Below are positions 1 to 6,966 of a stretch of 64,000 nt of DNA, in pieces. The notes under the pieces are model-generated. The model was not told the origin of the DNA and did no database searches. It worked only from the letters and a program-made list of their open reading frames with translations. The DNA comes from Roseovarius nitratireducens (GTDB lineage: Bacteria > Pseudomonadota > Alphaproteobacteria > Rhodobacterales > Rhodobacteraceae). The first letter of the stretch is position 1, and each line of letters begins with the position of its first letter. The position numbers and the translations under genes were made by a program. Location: the NCBI RefSeq assembly GCF_002925845.1, contig NZ_PDNI01000074.1, positions 176,001-240,000 of the forward strand, given 5' to 3'.

Positions 1-229
1 TCAGCAGGCCCGCGTAATCGCGGTCCACGATGTGCCGCGTGAGCCGCGCCCAGCGATAGCGGCGCATCGCCTGCAAGTCCGGCAGCTCCAGCCCCGCCGC
101 CGCCCATTCGTCGAAGGCGAGCCGCGTCGGCCCGATCTCGATCCGGTCGGCATCGTTGGGGGTGTTGTCGCCAAGCGTGGTGCCGCGTGTCGGGTCGATC
201 TTGCGGGTATCGCGATAGTGGCGGTTCAT
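1..229 (-). CDS. dddP: DMSP lyase DddP, N-terminal fragment
   Basis: The gene runs off the left edge; only the first 76 codons are present, starting at an ATG whose complement is at 227-229. The N-terminus reads MNRHYRDTRKIDP followed by LGDNTPND, IEIGPT and a Trp/Leu-rich stretch ending near VDRDYAGLL, which I recognise from the DddP proteins of Roseovarius and relatives. DddP is an M24 metallopeptidase-fold enzyme that cleaves dimethylsulfoniopropionate to dimethyl sulfide and acrylate in the cytoplasm. The metal-binding and catalytic residues lie in the missing part, so activity cannot be judged here. It is divergent from the SCP2 gene at 409. Confidence 0.78.
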   Translation of the reverse strand, partial: MNRHYRDTRKIDPTRGTTLGDNTPNDADRIEIGPTRLAFDEWAAAGLELPDLQAMRRYRWARLTRHIVDRDYAGLL

Positions 230-408
230 CGGTTGGTCCTCCCTCCCGCCAGATTGGCAAGCGGCGGGCATTGCCCGCGCGCCGGATTGCGACGCGGGCC
301 AATGTCGATTTTCGCCCTTCGTGACGCAGGGTCCGGCTTGCACGCGCCGCCGTGCGGCCCATGCTCGGCCGTGACCGCAACGCGCGCGAAGCAAGGACCA
401 TAGTGCCC

Positions 409-708
409 ATGACCCCCCTCATCGCCGAATACGTCGCTACGCTCGGGCCTCGGGCCACGGGGCGCATCCGGGGCCGTGCCCGGCTGGAAATCGCGGATCA
501 CGGCAGCGTGCTGCTGAGCGAGACGGGGGCCGAACCGGGCACGTCCGACGCCCCTGCCGACGTCGTGCTCGGCGCCAGCGACGCGGTGTTTCGCGCGATC
601 CTGTCGGGCGAGCAGAACCCGATTACCGCCTACATGACCGGCAAGCTGCGGGTGGAGGGCAACGTGCAGCGCGCGCTCAAGGTGTCGGGCATCCTCACCG
701 GGTCATGA
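409..708 (+). CDS. SCP2 sterol-binding domain protein
   Basis: A 99-residue protein that fits a single SCP2 (sterol carrier protein 2) domain: the stretch DVVLGASDAVFRAILSGEQ followed by NPITAYMTGKLRVEGN is the typical SCP2 core. Such stand-alone proteins bind lipids or acyl-CoA, but the ligand here is unknown. I use the ATG at 409; the reading frame is open further upstream to 352 but the family starts near here. The last 6 bases overlap the convergent GDCCVxC gene. It has no signal peptide, so it should be cytoplasmic. Confidence 0.72.
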   Translation: MTPLIAEYVATLGPRATGRIRGRARLEIADHGSVLLSETGAEPGTSDAPADVVLGASDAVFRAILSGEQNPITAYMTGKLRVEGNVQRALKVSGILTGS

Positions 709-909
709 GTCGCAGCATCCTTTGCCCGCCTGGACAGGCGGGCAGGGCACCGTGCCGTAGGAGCAGAACACGCAGCAATCGCCCGGTTGCGGGCGCAGCA
801 CCGCGCCGCAGGCGCTGCATTCGTGGAACCATTGGCAGGAGTCGGTGGGCATCTCCAGATCCTCGGCGGCGCCGCAATGCGGGCAGGTCAGCCGCGAGGA
901 CAGGCTCAT
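703..909 (-). CDS. Cys-rich GDCCVxC-domain protein of mercury cassette
   Basis: A 68-residue protein with eleven Cys: C9-x2-C12, C25, C31-x2-C34 (zinc-ribbon-like pairs), the motif GDCCVFC at 43-49, C56, and a terminal vicinal pair C65-C66 in GKGCCDS. I recognise the GDCCVFCSYGT signature of the GDCCVxC family, members of which sit beside merF and of which some are selenoproteins; here the positions are Cys. Its ATG overlaps the TGA of merF (ATGA at 906-909), so it is translationally coupled to it. A role as cytoplasmic thiol acceptor for metal imported by MerF is an inference from context. Confidence 0.75.
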   Translation of the reverse strand: MSLSSRLTCPHCGAAEDLEMPTDSCQWFHECSACGAVLRPQPGDCCVFCSYGTVPCPPVQAGKGCCDS

Positions 910-1115
910 TTGCGGTTCTTGCGGCGCCATAGCGTAACCCCCGTGAAGATCAGAAATCCGGCCAGCAGCGGCAACAGCACCGCGTCGCGATAGAGAACGC
1001 CGATCAGTCCCGACAGGCCAAGCGCCCCGAGCACCCACGGCAGCAGCGGCGTCACGCAGCACAGCGCGGTGATCGTGGTCCCCCCAAATCCGAATGCCAG
1101 TCGCCAATCCGCCAT
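906..1115 (-). CDS. merF: MerF-like mercuric ion transporter
   Basis: A 69-residue protein with two hydrophobic helices (about residues 9-31 and 38-61) joined by a short loop and a basic tail WRRKNRK. The first helix contains a vicinal LCC pair followed by TPLLPWVLGALGLSGL, as in MerF, a two-helix inner-membrane mercury importer. Classical MerF has a second vicinal Cys pair near its C-terminus; it is absent here. I use the ATG at 1115, which has GAGGA eight bases upstream, rather than the ATG at 1130. Transcribed from the MerR-type promoter at 1161-1191, divergent from merR. Confidence 0.75.
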   Translation of the reverse strand: MADWRLAFGFGGTTITALCCVTPLLPWVLGALGLSGLIGVLYRDAVLLPLLAGFLIFTGVTLWRRKNRK

Positions 1116-1160
1116 GCCCGTCGTCCTCATGCCCGTTGTTCTCTGGCCAATCCGGTGTGC

Positions 1161-1191
1161 AGGCTACATCCTGTAGCCGCTACAGAATCAA
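1161..1191 (-). promoter_or_regulatory. MerR-type promoter/operator for merF operon
   Basis: Reading the minus strand, a -35 TTGATT (1186-1191) and a -10 TAGCCT (1161-1166) are separated by 19 bp, the over-long spacer characteristic of MerR-family activated promoters. The spacer holds a perfect inverted repeat CTGTAGC-G-GCTACAG (1171-1185) abutting the -35 element. A second nested palindrome, GGCTACA-TCC-TGTAGCC, spans 1162-1178. This is where the adjacent MerR should bind and twist the DNA on metal binding. Confidence 0.75.
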
Positions 1192-1206
1192 GGGGGAGAC
1201 GTTCAC

Positions 1207-1611
1207 ATGTCCACGATCGGCGAGGCCGCGCGCCGCAGCGGCGTGCATGTGGAGACCATCCGATATTACGAGCGCAGCGGCGTGGTGCCGCGCCCGGCAC
1301 GCACCGCAAGCGGGCGTCGCGACTATGCCGAGGCCAATATCCGGCGGCTGGGTTTCATCCGGCGCTGCCGAGACATGGGCTTTCCCCTGACGGACGCGCG
1401 CCGCCTCGCCGCGCTGACCGCGGATGCCCACGCCAACTGTCCCGATGCGCAGGCCGTCGCCGAGGCGCATCTCGGGGCGCTGCGCGCACGGATGGCAGAG
1501 CTTCGTGCGATAGAGGCGGAGCTTGCGGCACTGGTGGAAAACTGCTCGCGGCGCGCGTGCCCTTGCCCGGTGCTGGAGAAGCTGGAGGAGGGGCCGGACA
1601 GGGGCCCGTGA
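1207..1611 (+). CDS. merR: MerR-family mercury-responsive regulator
   Basis: A 134-residue regulator with the MerR winged HTH at the N-terminus (IGEAARRSGVHVETIRYYER, residues 4-23), a coiled-coil dimerisation helix, and metal-site cysteines C78, C113, C118 and C120. The 35-residue gap between C78 and C113 equals that between the first two mercury ligands of Tn501 MerR; the third ligand region (ACPCP) is close to but not identical in spacing. Good ribosome site AGGGGGAGA at 1190-1198. It is divergent from merF across the 19-bp-spacer promoter, so mercury response is the likeliest role; another soft metal is possible. Confidence 0.8.
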   Translation: MSTIGEAARRSGVHVETIRYYERSGVVPRPARTASGRRDYAEANIRRLGFIRRCRDMGFPLTDARRLAALTADAHANCPDAQAVAEAHLGALRARMAELRAIEAELAALVENCSRRACPCPVLEKLEEGPDRGP

Positions 1612-1629
1612 CGCGCCGCGCGCTAACCG

Positions 1630-2283
1630 TCAGATGCGCAGGAAGGGCTGCGCCAGACGTGGAATCATCCCGCGGAACCGCAGCGGCGCATCGGTGGCGG
1701 CGAGGCAGATGCAATCCGCCCCGATATCGGCGACGGGCATGTGGTGGAGATCCTCGTCCGCGATTTCGATATCGCCGGGACCGTAGCGGTCGGTTTCGTC
1801 CACGAAGGCGCCTTGCAGCACCAGCGTCAGTTCCGTGCCGCGGTGTCCATGATCGGGCACTGCCGCGCCCGCCGGGATGAACAGAAGCCGCGCCGTGGCG
1901 TCGCGCGAGGTGGGCAGGATCGCCTGTTTCACCCCCATGCCGATGGACCGCCAGCGCACATCGGCGAGGTCGCCGCCCACGTAATCGCAAAGCGGCGCGG
2001 GCAGCACGCCGCGTTTGTGCGGCGCGGGGGTGTTGACGACGGGCGCGCCGTTGCGGATGCGCGCCATTGTCACGTCAAGGCTATCGGGGGCCATCGCCAC
2101 GGTATCGGCCCGTTCCAGGACCGCGCCGCCAAGGCTCTCGTAGGCGCCGAGCCGCGCGCGGCATTCGTCGCACATCGACACATGCGTGGCCACGGCCAGG
2201 CTGAACGCTTCGGGCAATGCACCCGCAGAATAAGCCATCAGCAGCTTGTCGGTCAGGTGGTGGTTGATGTCGTGCATGGTCAT
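1630..2283 (-). CDS. chrR: Anti-sigma factor ChrR (zinc, cupin)
   Basis: A 217-residue anti-sigma factor. The N-terminal ASD carries the zinc motif H34-x3-C38-x2-C41 (THVSMCDEC) plus an N-terminal His cluster; the C-terminal half is a cupin with HGHRGTE and a downstream HH. This two-domain form is ChrR, which holds RpoE inactive until singlet oxygen is sensed, the cupin domain being needed for the response. It follows rpoE by 5 bp (TGA, CGACC, ATG). An alternative start two codons later (ATG at 2277) is possible. It converges on merR, 18 bp away. Confidence 0.9.
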   Translation of the reverse strand: MTMHDINHHLTDKLLMAYSAGALPEAFSLAVATHVSMCDECRARLGAYESLGGAVLERADTVAMAPDSLDVTMARIRNGAPVVNTPAPHKRGVLPAPLCDYVGGDLADVRWRSIGMGVKQAILPTSRDATARLLFIPAGAAVPDHGHRGTELTLVLQGAFVDETDRYGPGDIEIADEDLHHMPVADIGADCICLAATDAPLRFRGMIPRLAQPFLRI

Positions 2284-2288
2284 GGTCG

Positions 2289-2828
2289 TCACTTCATTGC
2301 GTGGCGCAGACGGTCGAGCGCCAGTCTGATGCGGGATTTGATGGTGCCGAGCGGCAGGCCGGTCTCTGTGGCGATCTCGGAATGGGTGAGATCGCCGAAA
2401 TAGGCCTTTTCGATCAGCACGCGCTGTTTTTCGGGCAGGGCGGCCAGCGCTTCGCCCAGTTGCTTGCTTTCCTGTTGCAGGGCCAGCGCATCGGCCTGGT
2501 CGGGCTCTGGCTCGGGGCCCCAGGGCAGGTCTTCGGGTTCGGGGTGTCTTGTGCGGCGAAGCACGTCGATGCGCCGGTTTCGCGCGATGGTGAATATCCA
2601 CGTTGCCACCGAGGCGCGGTTCGGATCGAACAGGTGCGCCTTGTGCCACAGCGTCGCCATCGTCTCTTGCGCGCATTCCTCGGCCAGCGTGGCGTCGGCG
2701 CCCGAGCGCATGAGGAACGCCTTTACCCGCGGGGCGAAGTGGCCGAACAGGCGGGCGAAAGCCGCCTCGTCACGTGCGTCGCGCACCGCGATCATGGACG
2801 TCACCCAGGCGTCCTGGCCTCTCGTCAT
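2289..2828 (-). CDS. rpoE: ECF sigma factor RpoE (singlet oxygen response)
   Basis: A 179-residue ECF sigma factor with region 2 (FDPNRASVATWIFTIARNRR) and region 4 HTH (HSEIATETGLPLGTIKSRIR). Sequence and gene order match RpoE of Rhodobacter sphaeroides, cotranscribed with chrR. The start at 2828 is chosen because AAAGGA precedes it and the protein then begins like the family; the frame stays open up to 3017. An RpoE-type promoter lies at 2962-2991, implying autoregulation and an untranslated leader of roughly 120 bases. Divergent from the furan-fatty-acid-type operon. Confidence 0.9.
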   Translation of the reverse strand: MTRGQDAWVTSMIAVRDARDEAAFARLFGHFAPRVKAFLMRSGADATLAEECAQETMATLWHKAHLFDPNRASVATWIFTIARNRRIDVLRRTRHPEPEDLPWGPEPEPDQADALALQQESKQLGEALAALPEKQRVLIEKAYFGDLTHSEIATETGLPLGTIKSRIRLALDRLRHAMK

Positions 2829-2961
2829 CCGGTCCTTTGATACCACGCTGCTGTCCGCTCCCTTGCGTCTGTCAGCGTGCCACATAGCACGTAGGCCCGC
2901 GGGCGGCGAGGGGGGGGCGACGCGGGCGGCGGTCGCGGGGTGCGTTTCGGTGAACATGCCC

Positions 2962-2991
2962 GTGTTACGCGCCGCGCACCGGACCGGATCA
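2962..2991 (-). promoter_or_regulatory. RpoE-type promoter of rpoE-chrR
   Basis: On the minus strand TGATCC (2986-2991), an 18-bp spacer and TAACAC (2962-2967). This fits the TGATCC-N18-TAxxx form I recall for R. sphaeroides RpoE promoters, and predicts autoregulation. Confidence 0.7.
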
Positions 2992-3036
2992 CTTTGCGGG
3001 GCTGACCACCGTTCCACGACCGTGTCGCACGCATTC

Positions 3037-3066
3037 TAATCCGGTGGCGACCGTGCCGCGTAAACC
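3037..3066 (+). promoter_or_regulatory. Candidate RpoE-type promoter of the 3104-7697 operon
   Basis: On the plus strand TAATCC (3037-3042), an 18-bp spacer and TAAACC (3061-3066); one mismatch to TGATCC in the -35. Transcription would start near 3073, about 30 bases before the ATG at 3104. Same architecture as the divergent rpoE promoter. Confidence 0.6.
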
Positions 3067-3103
3067 ATTTGATCATCGCAACGCTCAAGAGGGCCGCCCC
3101 GTC

Positions 3104-4402
3104 ATGCTGAACCCCGCCCAGAAAAGAATCGCCGTCATCGGCGCCGGGATCACCGGCATGGGCGTGGCCGAGCGGCTGGCCTGTCGTCACGCGGTGACGC
3201 TCTACGAGGGCGAGCCGCGGCTTGGAGGGCATGCGCGCACGGTGATCGCGGGCAAGCGCGGCGATCAGCCGGTCGATACCGGCTTCATCGTCTTCAACTA
3301 CGCCACCTATCCCGAGCTTACGGCCATGTTCGACCGGCTGGACGTGCCGGTGACGGAAAGCACCATGAGTTTTGGCGCGTCGTTCCGTGGCGGTGCGTTC
3401 GAGTACGGGCTGGAGGGCGCGCGCGCCTATTTTGCCCAAGGGGCGCGCGCCCTCGACCCGCGGCATTGGCTCATGCTGCGCGACATCTTTCGCTTTAACG
3501 CGCGCGCGCTGGCGGTGTCGGAGGATGGCAGCCTCAGCATTGGCGCGTTGATGGACCGGATGCGGCTGGGGCGGTGGTTTCGCGAGTATTACCTCACGCC
3601 GTTCTCGGGTGCGATCTGGTCCACCCCGGTGGAGAAGGTCCTCGATTTTCCGGCGCATGCGCTGGTGCGTTTCTTCAAGAACCACGGGCTGCTGGGCTAT
3701 GACGAACAGCATCAGTGGTACACCGTCGCGGGCGGCTCGCGGGCCTATGTGGACCGGCTGGAGACGTCGATGCGGGCGCGGGGTGTTGCGCTGCGGCCCG
3801 GCACGCCGGTCCGGGGCGTGCGGCGCGATGCGCAAGGGGTGATGCTGCGCGCCGAGGGTGCGGAGTGGGAGCGGTTCGACGAGGTGGTATTTGCCACCCA
3901 TTCCGACGACAGCCTGGCGCTGCTGTCCGATCCAAGCGCAGAGGAGCGCCGCAATCTCGGGGCCATCGCCTATCAGCCCAACGACATCACGTTGCACGCC
4001 GACACGAGCCTCATGCCGCGGCGCCGGGCGGTGTGGTCATCGTGGAACTATACCGAGGGCCCGGCCAAGCGCGCGGGCCAGATCGACCTGACCTACTGGA
4101 TGAACAGCCTGCAGCCGATCCCCGGGGATGATCCGCATTTCGTCACGCTCAACACCACGCGGCCGATCCGCGAAGAGCTGATCTATGACCAGGTGACGCT
4201 GCGCCACCCGGTCTATGACCTCGGTGCGCTGGCCGCGCAGGAGCGCGTGCGCGCGGGCAACGGTGCGCGGCATACGTGGTTCTGCGGTGCGTGGCTGCGC
4301 CACGGCTTTCACGAGGACGGGCTCGCCACCGGGCTCGACGTGGCCGACGCGATCCTCGCCCGCGATAGCGCGCCGTTCGCCGCAGACATTGCCGCCGAAT
4401 GA
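3104..4402 (+). CDS. FAD-dependent amine oxidase-like protein (furan fatty acid type)
   Basis: A 432-residue flavoprotein: Rossmann FAD motif VIGAGITGMG at residues 10-19, second dinucleotide-binding signature LGGHARTV, and a C-terminal FAD segment WFCGAWLRHGFHEDGLATGL. It belongs to the amine oxidase/protoporphyrinogen oxidase-like superfamily. Position and order match the R. sphaeroides RSP_1091 gene, part of the singlet-oxygen regulon next to rpoE and tied to furan fatty acid formation (from memory of that literature). Desaturation or oxidation of a methylated phospholipid acyl chain is therefore the likeliest role. First gene of a five-gene operon; its TGA overlaps the next ATG. Confidence 0.8.
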   Translation: MLNPAQKRIAVIGAGITGMGVAERLACRHAVTLYEGEPRLGGHARTVIAGKRGDQPVDTGFIVFNYATYPELTAMFDRLDVPVTESTMSFGASFRGGAFEYGLEGARAYFAQGARALDPRHWLMLRDIFRFNARALAVSEDGSLSIGALMDRMRLGRWFREYYLTPFSGAIWSTPVEKVLDFPAHALVRFFKNHGLLGYDEQHQWYTVAGGSRAYVDRLETSMRARGVALRPGTPVRGVRRDAQGVMLRAEGAEWERFDEVVFATHSDDSLALLSDPSAEERRNLGAIAYQPNDITLHADTSLMPRRRAVWSSWNYTEGPAKRAGQIDLTYWMNSLQPIPGDDPHFVTLNTTRPIREELIYDQVTLRHPVYDLGALAAQERVRAGNGARHTWFCGAWLRHGFHEDGLATGLDVADAILARDSAPFAADIAAE

Positions 4403-5157
4403 GTATCGTCCGCCATATCGCGGGCCACACATGGCACGGGCGCAAGGGCGCGGTGGAGAATGCGTTTCGCTACCGGGTGGATTACCTATTGCTGGATGCC
4501 GAGGCCGCCGCGCCGACCGCGCCGCGCCTGTTTGCGCGGGGCCGCGCGGGGGTGATGTCGCTGCATGACCGCGACCACGGTGGCCCGCCGGGCAAGGGGC
4601 GCGGCGCGGCATGGGTGCGCGAGGTGCTGGCCGCTCACGGCCTGCCCGCGCCCGCGCGGATCGAGCTTTTGGCGCAGCCGCGCGTGCTGGGCCATGTATT
4701 CAACCCGGTGGCATTCTGGCTGTGCCACGACGAAGGTGGCGCCACGCGCTGCATCATCGCGGAGGTGACCAATACCTATGGCGACCGCCATTCCTACTTG
4801 TGCCACCGCGACGACCACGCGCCGATCACCGCCACGGACAGGCTGCGCGCGCGCAAGGTATTCCACGTCTCGCCGTTTCAGCCGGTGGAGGGGGAGTATG
4901 AATTCCGGTTTGATCTGCGCGCCGACCGCATCGGCATCTGGATCGACCTGACGGCGGGCAATGGCGGGGTGGTGGCCACGCTCACCGGTCCCGTGCGCCC
5001 GCTGAGCCTGCGGGGCATGGCGGGGGCGCTGCTGCGCCGCCCGTTCGGGTCGCGCCGGGTGCTGGCGCTGATCCATTGGCAGGCGCTGCGGCTGTGGTGG
5101 AAGGGGGCGCGGTTTCGCGCACGCCCCGCGCCGCCCGCCGACGAGGTCAGTCGATGA
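4399..5157 (+). CDS. DUF1365 protein
   Basis: A 252-residue DUF1365 protein, recognisable from RHIAGHTWHGR at the start, GHVFNPVAFWLCHD, EVTNTYGDRHSY and KVFHVSPFQPVEGEYEF. The biochemical function of DUF1365 is not established; it nearly always lies beside the flavin amine oxidase and often a cyclopropane-fatty-acid-synthase-type methyltransferase, so a role in acyl-chain modification is inferred. It overlaps both neighbours by ATGA junctions (4399-4402 and 5154-5157), which indicates tight translational coupling. Confidence 0.8.
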   Translation: MSIVRHIAGHTWHGRKGAVENAFRYRVDYLLLDAEAAAPTAPRLFARGRAGVMSLHDRDHGGPPGKGRGAAWVREVLAAHGLPAPARIELLAQPRVLGHVFNPVAFWLCHDEGGATRCIIAEVTNTYGDRHSYLCHRDDHAPITATDRLRARKVFHVSPFQPVEGEYEFRFDLRADRIGIWIDLTAGNGGVVATLTGPVRPLSLRGMAGALLRRPFGSRRVLALIHWQALRLWWKGARFRARPAPPADEVSR

Positions 5158-6401
5158 GCCACGCCGCCACCCTGTCCGGTGCGGCCCCCGCCCCGCGCCT
5201 GCCTGGCTACGCGCTTTTTGCCGGGATGCTCGCGGCGGCGGGATTGCCGGTCTATATCCACGCGCCCAAGGTCTATGCCGACGCGCATGGCGTCTCGCTT
5301 GCGGCGCTGGGCACGGTGCTGTTCGCGCTGCGGCTGATCGACGTGGTGCAGGATCCGGCGCTTGGCTGGCTGGCGGCGCGCAGCGCGCGCTGGCGGGGGC
5401 TGGCGGTGAGCGTTGCCGCCGCGATGATCGCGGGCGGGATGCTGGGGCTGTTTGCCATCGCCCCGCCCGTCGCGCCGCTCGTCTGGTTTGCGCTGATGCT
5501 GACGCTGGTGTTCAGCGCGTTCAGCTTTCTGACCATCTGCATGTATGCCGAGGGCGTCGCCGCCGCCGACCGGCTGCCTGGCGCGGGGCATTTACGGCTG
5601 GCGCGCTGGCGCGAGACCGGCGCGCTGCTGGGCATCTGTGCTGCGGCGACGGCGCCGACGCTGCTGGGCGGCTACGCGGGCTTTGCGCTGGCCTTCGTGG
5701 CACTGGTGGTGGTGGCCTGGCTGGCGATGGTTGGCCAATGGCAGGGCGGAGGCGATGGCACGGCCGCAACGGGCTTTGGCACCGTGCTGCGCGACGCGCG
5801 CGCCCGGCGGTTGCTGGCGGTGGCGCTGGTCAATGCCGCGCCGGTGGCCGTCACCTCGACGCTGTTTCTGTTTTTCGTCGAAAGCCGCCTCGCCGCGCCG
5901 GGATGGGAGGGGTCCTATCTTGTGCTCTTTTTCCTCAGCGCCGCCTGTGCCGCGCCGCTCTGGGGCGCGCTGGCCGAGCGGTATGGTGCGAAACGGATGC
6001 TGCTCTGGGCGATGGGCGTCTCGATTGTCGCCTTTGGCTGGGCGGTCACGCTGGGCGCGGGCGATCTCGTGGCCTTTGCGGTGATTTGCGTGGTCTCGGG
6101 CGCGGCCACGGGGGCGGACATGACGCTGCTCCCCGCGCTTTTCGCCCGCCGCATGGCGGCCATCGCGCCGGGCGGGGCCGAGGGATTCGGCCTCTGGGCC
6201 TTTGTGTCGAAATTCACGCTGGCGCTCGCCGCCGTGGCGGTGTTGCCCACGCTGGAGGCGGGGGGCTTTCGTGCGGGTGGGGAGAACGACGCGCAGGCGC
6301 TGTGGCTGCTTGCGCTGATGTATGGCGGGCTGCCCTGCCTGCTGAAACTGGGGGCTATCGCGCTGCTCTTGCGCACGGACCTCGACGACGGGAAAGGATG
6401 A
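5154..6401 (+). CDS. MFS transporter (furan fatty acid operon)
   Basis: A 415-residue polytopic inner-membrane protein with about twelve hydrophobic helices and the RLIDVVQDPALGWLAAR signature after helix 2, as in the sugar:cation (GPH-like) branch of the MFS. The start at 5154 overlaps the DUF1365 stop. In the syntenic R. sphaeroides operon a similar transporter sits at this place (RSP_1089). The substrate is unknown; coupling to the fatty-acid genes suggests a lipid or precursor. Confidence 0.75.
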   Translation: MSHAATLSGAAPAPRLPGYALFAGMLAAAGLPVYIHAPKVYADAHGVSLAALGTVLFALRLIDVVQDPALGWLAARSARWRGLAVSVAAAMIAGGMLGLFAIAPPVAPLVWFALMLTLVFSAFSFLTICMYAEGVAAADRLPGAGHLRLARWRETGALLGICAAATAPTLLGGYAGFALAFVALVVVAWLAMVGQWQGGGDGTAATGFGTVLRDARARRLLAVALVNAAPVAVTSTLFLFFVESRLAAPGWEGSYLVLFFLSAACAAPLWGALAERYGAKRMLLWAMGVSIVAFGWAVTLGAGDLVAFAVICVVSGAATGADMTLLPALFARRMAAIAPGGAEGFGLWAFVSKFTLALAAVAVLPTLEAGGFRAGGENDAQALWLLALMYGGLPCLLKLGAIALLLRTDLDDGKG

Positions 6402-6405
6402 CGGG

Positions 6406-6966
6406 ATGGACGCGGTGGGACTGATTCTCCTCGGTGCGCTCGGGATGCTGGCGTTCATGGCGGTGGCCGCGCGAGTTGCCGGGTTCGGCGCGCAGCGGCT
6501 CGATGACTATGCCGCCTCTACGCCGCGTCTCGACCTGCGCGAGCATCTCAATGGCCCGATCAAGTGCGAGGGCGTGATCTATGGCCCGCTGGGGCGGGTC
6601 GCGTCGCGGTTCGATGCCGATTTCGAGGCGGAATGGCGCGGTGGGCGTGGCATCATGCGCGAGCATTTCCGCTATGACAGCGGCAACCGGCAGGATCGCG
6701 AATGGCGGCTCACGCTCAGCAATGACGGAACCATCCGCGCCGAGGCCGACGATCTCGTGGGCCCCGGCCACGGGCAGCAGACCGGCGCGGCGGCGCGGCT
6801 GAGCTATCGCATCCGCCTGCCGCGGGAGGCGGGTGGCCACGTCCTGAGCGTGACCGACTGGATGTATCTCACCCCCGGCGGCGTGATCGTGAACCGCAGC
6901 CAGTTCCGCAAGTTCGGGATCAAGGTGGCAGAGCTTGTCGCCACCATGCGCCGGGTGGAGCCATGA
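6406..6966 (+). CDS. DUF3833 protein
   Basis: A 186-residue protein with one N-terminal hydrophobic helix (residues 4-25) and a soluble beta-rich remainder. It matches DUF3833: LNGPIKCEGVIYGPLGRVASRF, then FRYDSGNRQDREWRL and DWMYLTPGGVIVNRSQF. Probably membrane-anchored and facing the periplasm. Biochemical function is not established for the family. It lies 4 bp after the MFS gene and overlaps the next gene by ATGA. Confidence 0.75.
   Translation: MDAVGLILLGALGMLAFMAVAARVAGFGAQRLDDYAASTPRLDLREHLNGPIKCEGVIYGPLGRVASRFDADFEAEWRGGRGIMREHFRYDSGNRQDREWRLTLSNDGTIRAEADDLVGPGHGQQTGAAARLSYRIRLPREAGGHVLSVTDWMYLTPGGVIVNRSQFRKFGIKVAELVATMRRVEP

Noticed and set aside
1630-2676. 348-codon reading of ChrR extended upstream
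   Set aside because: The extension lies inside rpoE in another frame; the anti-sigma domain begins at 2283, five bases after the rpoE stop.
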